A DNA stretch of 38,952 nt from the NCBI GenBank assembly GCA_902517175.1, contig CABYBM010000007.1, forward strand, positions 1 through 38,952, written 5' to 3'. The notes under the pieces are model-generated. The model did no database searches. It worked only from the letters and a program-made list of their open reading frames with translations, and was not told where the DNA came from. This stretch comes from an uncultured Pelagibacteraceae bacterium (GTDB lineage Bacteria; Pseudomonadota; Alphaproteobacteria; Pelagibacterales; Pelagibacteraceae). A program made the position numbers and the translations under genes. Each line of letters starts with the position of its first letter. Positions within the stretch are counted from its first letter, which is position 1. Positions 33,786 through 38,952 of the stretch are shown here, piece by piece.

Positions 33786-35169
33786 ATTAGCAAAAACTGA
33801 GTTAATACATTTTATTGGTATTGGTGGTATTGGTATGAGTGGTTTAGCTCTAATAATGAAAGGCAAAGGTTTTAGGGTCCAAGGTAGCGATATCTCTATT
33901 AATAAAAATATAGAAAGGCTTAAAAAAGAAAAAATAAAAGTTTTAATTGGACATAAAAAACACAATATAAATAAGGCAACAATATTAGTTGTATCCTCAG
34001 CTATAAAAAAAAATAATCCAGAAATGATAGAAGCAATAAAGAAACAGCTGCCTATTTATAAAAGAGGTGAAATGTTAGCAAATATTGTATCTTTGACAAA
34101 AAATATTGTTGTAGTAGGATCACATGGTAAGACTACTACCACATCTCTAATAGCATCTATTTTTCAAGAAACAAGAATAGATCCGACAATTATTAATGGT
34201 GGCGTAATAAACTCTATAAATAATTCTGCAAAACTTGGTAAAAGTGAATGGTCAATATTAGAAGCTGATGAATCTGATGGCAGTTTTATTCATACCCCTC
34301 CAACTTACGCAATCATAACAAATATTGATAGAGAACACATGGACTATTATCAATCCATGGATAAATTAAATAAATATTTTGTAAACTTTGTTAACAAAGT
34401 TCCATCCTTTGGAAAAGCATTTATTTGCCTAGATAATAAAAATAACAGAAGCTTAATAAAAAAATTAAAAAATAAAAATTTTTATACTTATGGAACAGAT
34501 GATAAATGTAATTTTAATATTAAAAATATTAAACAATTTAGAGAATACTCAGAATATGATTTAAAAATTAGATTACCTAATAAGAAAATTCAAATAATTA
34601 AAAAAATAAAAATTCCATTATTAGGCTTGCATAATATTCAAAATTCGGCAACTGCAACAGCCCTAGCACTTACTGTTGGCTTAAGTATTTCAAATATAAA
34701 AAAAGGTTTAAGAAACTTTAAAGGTGTGCAAAGAAGATTTAATAAAATTTTTACTTTTAATAATGTTGATTTTTTTGATGATTATGCTCACCATCCAACT
34801 GAAATTAAAGAAGTTCTAAATGGAGTAAAAAAAGTTTACTCAAATCATGAAAAAATATGTGTTTTTCAGCCACACAGGATATCAAGATTGAAAGATTTGA
34901 AAGCAGAATTTGCCTCTGCATTTAAAAACGCTGACAAAGTAATCCTTTTTCCAATTTACACTGCTGGTGAAAAAATAAAGTTAGGATTTAATTATTCTGA
35001 TTTTGCAAAAGAGATAATTAAAAAATCTAAGGTACAACTATTTTTAGTGAGGGATAAATATGAATTAGCAAAATATATAAAACATAATATTTATGGAGAT
35101 AAAATTGTAATAGGTATGGGAGCAGGTTCCATTTCATCATGGATGAGAGAAATGCCAAAATTTTTGTAA
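33775..35169 (+). CDS. murC: UDP-N-acetylmuramate:L-alanine ligase MurC
   Basis: First amino-acid-adding ligase of the Mur pathway, joining L-Ala to UDP-MurNAc in the cytosol. 464 aa, full length. Motifs: HFIGIGGIGMSGLALIM (~12-28, nucleotide-binding turn), VGSHGKTTTTSLIAS (~116, ATP loop), EADESDGSF (~163), NIDREHMDYY (~183) and FDDYAHHPTEI (~338). The stop shares one base with the murB ATG. Confidence 0.97.
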   Translation: MKIKLAKTELIHFIGIGGIGMSGLALIMKGKGFRVQGSDISINKNIERLKKEKIKVLIGHKKHNINKATILVVSSAIKKNNPEMIEAIKKQLPIYKRGEMLANIVSLTKNIVVVGSHGKTTTTSLIASIFQETRIDPTIINGGVINSINNSAKLGKSEWSILEADESDGSFIHTPPTYAIITNIDREHMDYYQSMDKLNKYFVNFVNKVPSFGKAFICLDNKNNRSLIKKLKNKNFYTYGTDDKCNFNIKNIKQFREYSEYDLKIRLPNKKIQIIKKIKIPLLGLHNIQNSATATALALTVGLSISNIKKGLRNFKGVQRRFNKIFTFNNVDFFDDYAHHPTEIKEVLNGVKKVYSNHEKICVFQPHRISRLKDLKAEFASAFKNADKVILFPIYTAGEKIKLGFNYSDFAKEIIKKSKVQLFLVRDKYELAKYIKHNIYGDKIVIGMGAGSISSWMREMPKFL

Positions 35170-36074
35170 TGAGTGATTATTTAAAAGAATTATCTTCAGA
35201 ATTTAATGAAAATCTTAAATTAAATTATGATTTAAAGAAAAAGAATTGGTTTAATATTGGTGGCAAAACAAAGATTTATTATAAAGCAAAAAATTTAAAA
35301 GAGTTAATTCAGTTTTTAAAAAAGATTGATAATAAAGAAAAAATTTTCATTCTAGGAGGGGGCTCAAACACGTTAATCACAGACAATCAGTATGATGGTG
35401 TTGTAATAAAATTATTAAATAATTTTAATAATATTACTTTATTATCTGATGAAATTATTGTTGCTGGGAGCTCTGCTAGTGATAAATCACTGTCAGAATT
35501 TGCTGTCAAGAACGGTTTGGGTGGGTTTGAATTTTTATCATGTATCCCAGGCACAATTGGTGGAGGTATTAAAATGAATGCAGGATGTTTCGGAAGAGAA
35601 TTTAAAGATATTTTAATTTCTATTCAAGCGGTGAATAAATCAGGTAAAGTTTTAACTATTCCAGCAAAAGATATAGATTTTAAATATAGAGACAGTGGAT
35701 TATCTGATGAGCTTATATTTTTAAGTGCATCATTTAAGGGATACAAAAAAGAGAAAGCTTTAATAAAAAAGGAAGTTCAAAAACTAATTGAAAAAAAAGA
35801 ACTAGCCCAACCCACAAGGATAAAAACTAGTGGTAGCACATTTAAAAATCCTATAAACCAAACAGATAAAAAGGTATGGCAATTAATTAGTGAGTCAGTG
35901 CCTCTTGAAAAATCTTTTGGAGATGCCTCAATTTCAAAGAAGCATTGTAATTTCTTTGTAAATAAAGGTAATGCTAAATTTGAAGATATGAAAAATTTGA
36001 TCGAATTTGTAGCAGATAGTGTTTTTAAAAAAACTGGGATTAAGCTTGAAACAGAAATTAAAATTGTAGAATAA
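35169..36074 (+). CDS. murB: UDP-N-acetylenolpyruvoylglucosamine reductase MurB
   Basis: FAD- and NADPH-dependent reductase that makes UDP-MurNAc. I start at ATG 35169, overlapping the murC stop by a single base (TAATG), as several genes here do. The track's 35139 start adds ten residues translated from inside murC. With this start the protein is 301 aa. Signatures: LGGGSNTLITD (~57, FAD-binding), LSCIPGTIGGGIKMNAGCFG (~121-140), FKYRDSGL (~171) and TSGSTFKNP (~218, with the proton-donor Ser). One base separates its stop from the ddl start. Confidence 0.96.
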   Translation: MSDYLKELSSEFNENLKLNYDLKKKNWFNIGGKTKIYYKAKNLKELIQFLKKIDNKEKIFILGGGSNTLITDNQYDGVVIKLLNNFNNITLLSDEIIVAGSSASDKSLSEFAVKNGLGGFEFLSCIPGTIGGGIKMNAGCFGREFKDILISIQAVNKSGKVLTIPAKDIDFKYRDSGLSDELIFLSASFKGYKKEKALIKKEVQKLIEKKELAQPTRIKTSGSTFKNPINQTDKKVWQLISESVPLEKSFGDASISKKHCNFFVNKGNAKFEDMKNLIEFVADSVFKKTGIKLETEIKIVE

Positions 36075-36075
36075 T

Positions 36076-36990
36076 TTGAAAAAAAAAATATTAATTATTT
36101 CAGGGGGAATTTCAAAAGAGAGATCAGTTAGCCTTGATACTGGTTTACAAGTAGCAAACGAACTAAGAAGAAATTTATACAACGTTAAAATTTCTGAGCC
36201 AAATTATAATCTAGAAAAAACAATCAAAAAGTTTAATCCACATTTGATTTTCAATGCCTTACACGGGCAGTTTGGAGAAGATGGCTATATTCAAACTATA
36301 TTAGAAATGCTCAAAATACCTTATACTCATTCAGGTGTAATTCCATCTGCAATTGCAATGGATAAAGAAATATCAAAAAAGTTATTCGCAAAATATAAAA
36401 TTAATACTCCAAAGTTCTTTACATATTCATTCGACAAAAGAAATTCACAACTGGTTAAAGCAATCGACAGTAGATTAAAATTTCCGGTTGTGGTCAAACC
36501 ATTAAATGAAGGCTCAAGTGTAAATGTATTTATTTGTACAAAGAAAAATATATTTAAAATTTTGAATTCGCTTAAAAATTATAAAAGGGTAATGATTGAG
36601 CAATTTATAGGAGGTAGAGAAATACAGGTTGCAATTTTAGGAAATAAAAAATTAGGGGCAATTGAACTAAAACCAAAAAGAAAATTTTATGATTATCAAG
36701 CTAAGTATAATACCAATGCTAAAACACAACATATTATAAAAATTGATTTGCCTAAGAAAAAATTAAATGAAGTATTAGAGATAGCACACAAGGCTCATAA
36801 AATAATAGGATGTAAAGGAGTTACTAGATCAGACTTTAAATATTTTAATGGTAAATTTTATTTATTAGAAATCAATACTCAGCCTGGAATGACAAAACTT
36901 TCTTTAGTTCCTGAAATAGCTGCTCATAATGGAATGAGCTTTTTAGAATTAATTGAATGGATATTAGAAGATGCGTCGACAAATAGGTAA
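36076..36990 (+). CDS. ddl: D-alanine:D-alanine ligase
   Basis: ATP-grasp ligase that supplies the D-Ala-D-Ala dipeptide used by the MurF half of the fused ligase. The start is TTG at 36076, one base after the murB stop; no ATG precedes the conserved N-terminal SGGISKERSVSLDTG. Other motifs: NALHGQFGEDG (~56), IPYTHSGVIPSAIAMDKE (~81), VVKPLNEGSSV (~137) and the metal-binding EINTQPGMTKLSLVPEIA (~265). The length, 304 aa, is normal. It overlaps ftsQ by 20 nt. Confidence 0.95.
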   Translation: MKKKILIISGGISKERSVSLDTGLQVANELRRNLYNVKISEPNYNLEKTIKKFNPHLIFNALHGQFGEDGYIQTILEMLKIPYTHSGVIPSAIAMDKEISKKLFAKYKINTPKFFTYSFDKRNSQLVKAIDSRLKFPVVVKPLNEGSSVNVFICTKKNIFKILNSLKNYKRVMIEQFIGGREIQVAILGNKKLGAIELKPKRKFYDYQAKYNTNAKTQHIIKIDLPKKKLNEVLEIAHKAHKIIGCKGVTRSDFKYFNGKFYLLEINTQPGMTKLSLVPEIAAHNGMSFLELIEWILEDASTNR

Positions 36991-37642
36991 AAAAATTTTA
37001 ATTTATTTTTTTCTATTCTTAATAGTTGGTTCAGTTAATAATACCACGTTAATAAGAGTCCAATTTGAAAATATTAAGAATATTCAAATTTCAGGGCTTA
37101 GCAAAAATCAAAATATGAATCTTTTAAAAAATATTGAAAATTTAAATTTAAAAAAAATTTTTTATCTTAATAGAAATGAAATTTCTAAAATAATAAGCTC
37201 TAATAGCTTAATTGAAAATTATGAAGTATTTAAAAAATATCCACATACTCTAGATATCAGAATTGAAAAAACTAATTTTTTAGCAAAAATTAATTATAAT
37301 GGAAAAATATTTCTTATAGGATCAAATGGCAAGTTATCAGATGTAAAATTTGCAGATAAAGAGGTACCGTTTATATTTGGCAAACCAGAAATTGAAGATT
37401 TTATTAAATTTACAAATACTATTGATAAATCTAAATTTTCGTTAAATGACACTAAAAATTTATATTTTTTTCCATCCAAGAGATGGGATTTAGAGCTAAA
37501 AAATAATATAATTCTAAAATTATCAAAAGATCACACTCTGCTTTCTTTAGATCAAGCTTTTGAAATTTTAAATGACGGTAATTTTAAAGATATTAAAGTA
37601 GTTGACGCAAGAATTAAAAACCAAATCATTTTAAATGACTGA
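36971..37642 (+). CDS. ftsQ: Cell division protein FtsQ
   Basis: Bitopic divisome protein that binds FtsB/FtsL. It has a short basic N-terminus, one TM helix (about 8-24), a POTRA-like domain (IQISGLSKNQNMNLLKNI, ~36-53, through YEVFKKYPHTLDIRIEK, ~84-100) and a beta domain (FLAKINYNGKIFLIGSNGKL onward). At 223 aa it is shorter than most FtsQ proteins, mainly for lack of a long cytosolic tail. Its place between ddl and the ftsA-like gene supports the call. It overlaps the next gene by 8 nt. Confidence 0.88.
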   Translation: MRRQIGKKILIYFFLFLIVGSVNNTTLIRVQFENIKNIQISGLSKNQNMNLLKNIENLNLKKIFYLNRNEISKIISSNSLIENYEVFKKYPHTLDIRIEKTNFLAKINYNGKIFLIGSNGKLSDVKFADKEVPFIFGKPEIEDFIKFTNTIDKSKFSLNDTKNLYFFPSKRWDLELKNNIILKLSKDHTLLSLDQAFEILNDGNFKDIKVVDARIKNQIILND

Positions 37643-38339
37643 TGAATTAAGTTACGAGGTTTATTTAAGTATTTCTCAGAAAAAGTTTGTAATTTATTTA
37701 TTAAATAAAGAAAATTTTAAAAATATACATATAGATGAGTTATACTTAGAAAGTACTGCAGATCAAATAGATTACAATCTACTAGGTAGTTTCCTTGATA
37801 ATAATATTTTTAAAATAGAAAAATTAATTGGTAATTTTTTAAAAAGTATCAATGTAATAATCAAAAATAATTATATTTTAAATTCCTCTATTGGAATAAA
37901 GAAAAAAAACTATGGTGAAACAATTAATAAAGAATATCTTGAAAATTTATTGATTGAGCTTAAGGATTTATTTAGAGAAAACTATCAAAACAATAAAATT
38001 ATGCATTTTTTAATAAACAGATATTTAGTTGATGGGGTAGATCACAAAACATTTGAAAAAGAAATTTACTGCAATCATATGTGTATTGAAGTAAATTTTA
38101 TTTCTATTCCCAATATTTTAATTAAAGAAATCAGCAATGTTTTAGGTAAATATCAAATAAAAATAGACCGTTTTTTAGAGGAGAGATATATTAAAAGTTT
38201 TTTCGAAAGTAATTCTTTAGATTTATCTGTAATTGCCTTCAAGATACAAAATGGTCATAATTATAGTGAAATTAGTTTAGTTCCAAAAAGCCTTAAAAAG
38301 AAAGGTTTTTTTGAAAAATTTTTTCAATTATTTAGTTAA
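37635..38339 (+). CDS. ftsA: Minimal FtsA-like protein lacking the ATPase core
   Basis: A 234-aa protein at the normal place of ftsA, between ftsQ and lpxC; typical FtsA is about 420 aa. By eye, residues 5-90 align with subdomain 1A and 95-190 with subdomain 1C (NKEYLENLLIELKDLF, then IMHFLINRYLVDGVDHKTFE, cf. HVIPQEYAIDYQEG in E. coli). The phosphate-1 motif (usually I-G-T) is SISQKK, and where DIGGGT should stand (~205) there is FKIQNGHN. The rest of 2A/2B is missing. It ends in PKSLKKKGFFEKFFQLFS, a basic amphipathic helix like the FtsA membrane-targeting sequence. The sequence suggests a membrane adaptor that no longer binds ATP. The ORF is intact, with no sign of a frameshift remnant in the 64 nt before lpxC. 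Confidence 0.72.
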   Translation: MTDELSYEVYLSISQKKFVIYLLNKENFKNIHIDELYLESTADQIDYNLLGSFLDNNIFKIEKLIGNFLKSINVIIKNNYILNSSIGIKKKNYGETINKEYLENLLIELKDLFRENYQNNKIMHFLINRYLVDGVDHKTFEKEIYCNHMCIEVNFISIPNILIKEISNVLGKYQIKIDRFLEERYIKSFFESNSLDLSVIAFKIQNGHNYSEISLVPKSLKKKGFFEKFFQLFS

Positions 38340-38403
38340 TATCGTTTTATCTGGTAACATTAGTTGTTTTTAAATTTTGGTGGATACAAACTAATAATCC
38401 AAT

Positions 38404-38952
38404 GTGTCTTATTTAACTCAAAAAACATTAAAAACCAATATTTCTTTCAGTGGTGTAGCTTTACATAGTGGACTTAATGTTAATGTTTGCATTAAGCCAG
38501 CTGAACCTGATTTTGGGATTGTTTTCAAAAGAGTTGATTTAAAATTAAATAATATAATTTACCCAAATTTTAATAATGTCACAAATACATCTTTAAACAC
38601 AACGGTAGAAAATGAGTTTGGTGCAAGAGTTTCAACTATAGAACATTTAATGGGAGCTTTATTTGGTCTAGGAATTGATAATGCTTTAATTGAAATTGAC
38701 AAAGAAGAAGTTCCAATTTTAGATGGTTCTGCTAAAGTATTTATAGATAAGATAATCTCATCAGGATTTGAGGTAAGCGACTGTCCAATCAAAATTATAA
38801 AAATAAATAAAGAAATAAAGTATTCAAATGGAGAAAGATTTATATCAATCAAACCTTCAACACTAAGTTTGGATATTGATTTTGAATTAAAATATAAAAA
38901 TAATATTATTGGAAATCAAAGGAACAAGGTTAAAGTATACGAGGATGATTTA
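38404..38952 (+). CDS. lpxC: UDP-3-O-acyl-N-acetylglucosamine deacetylase LpxC, 3' truncated by the window
   Basis: First committed step of lipid A synthesis. The gene runs off the window, so 183 codons are visible and the ORF track misses it. The start is GTG at 38404 (MSYLTQKTLKTNISFSGVAL); the overlapping ATG at 38402 reaches a stop after four codons. Recognisable parts are GVALHSGLNV (~18), VSTIEHLMGALFGLGIDNA (~75-95, including the zinc-ligand His) and EEVPILDGSAKVF (~100). The remaining zinc ligands lie beyond the end. In other proteobacteria ftsZ separates ftsA from lpxC; here only 64 nt do, and I see no ftsZ trace in them. Confidence 0.95.
   Translation, partial: MSYLTQKTLKTNISFSGVALHSGLNVNVCIKPAEPDFGIVFKRVDLKLNNIIYPNFNNVTNTSLNTTVENEFGARVSTIEHLMGALFGLGIDNALIEIDKEEVPILDGSAKVFIDKIISSGFEVSDCPIKIIKINKEIKYSNGERFISIKPSTLSLDIDFELKYKNNIIGNQRNKVKVYEDDL

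Noticed and set aside
35139-35168. Extended N-terminus of the murB ORF
   Set aside because: Ten codons inside murC; ATG 35169 in a TAATG overlap is the better start.
38340-38403. Frameshifted remainder of ftsA or a remnant of ftsZ
   Set aside because: Only 64 nt separate the ftsA-like stop from lpxC, with no recognisable FtsA or FtsZ residues in any frame, and the ORF already ends in a membrane-targeting-type helix.
38559-38852. 97-aa minus-strand ORF
   Set aside because: Antisense to lpxC, whose protein is clearly conserved; a shadow frame.

Overview
The window reads as a chromosome segment of a streamlined marine alphaproteobacterium, most likely SAR11 (Pelagibacterales). This rests on very AT-rich sequence, Lys/Asn/Ile-rich proteins, gene gaps of 0-30 nt or short overlaps, very short convergent gaps (3 and 5 nt), and alphaproteobacterial traits such as an FtsZ tail ending in EIPAFLRRQ. 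Taxonomy is inferred from style and protein similarity by eye; no search was run.

Layout. (1) 1-6767: the 3' end of a lysine-rich repeat protein, then a likely operon of a CHASE2-PP2C (SpoIIE/RsbU-type) membrane phosphatase and two tandem paralogous secreted proteins, each with a propeller-like repeat domain and a C-terminal autotransporter-like barrel. (2) 6773-9057: an Anbu proteasome-like peptidase, divergent from a circularly permuted ATP-grasp protein. (3) 9061-13456, minus strand: carA-carB. (4) 13583-17710: yqeY-like gene, dnaG, rpoD. (5) 17715-17924: two tRNAs, a tRNA-Val(GAC) with abnormal D and T loops and a tRNA with CAU anticodon. (6) 17993-19931, minus strand: mlaA, mlaC and a four-helix membrane protein. 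(7) 20019-21160: an AmiD-like amidase and rnpB. (8) 21342-38952: the division and cell wall (dcw) cluster, in the order mraZ-ftsZ-rsmH-ftsL-ftsI-murE/F fusion-mraY-murD-ftsW-murG-murC-murB-ddl-ftsQ-ftsA-like-lpxC (cut by the window end).

The dcw genes form one nearly unbroken transcription unit that makes UDP-MurNAc-pentapeptide (MurB-F, Ddl), lipid I/II (MraY, MurG) and the septal synthase (FtsW, FtsI, FtsL, FtsQ), with FtsZ expressed from the front. A near-consensus sigma-70 promoter (TTGACA-N17-TATATT) lies just upstream, and three 10-bp-phased CCCA(T/A) boxes, the pattern expected for MraZ, overlap its -10 element.

The most unusual observations are three. The product at the ftsA position is only 234 aa: the actin ATPase motifs and most of subdomains 2A/2B are gone, while the 1C-like part and an amphipathic C-terminal helix remain. 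ftsZ has left its usual place between ftsA and lpxC and follows mraZ, with a strong Shine-Dalgarno sequence. The tRNA-Val lacks the canonical D-loop GG and T-loop TTC although its stems are intact.
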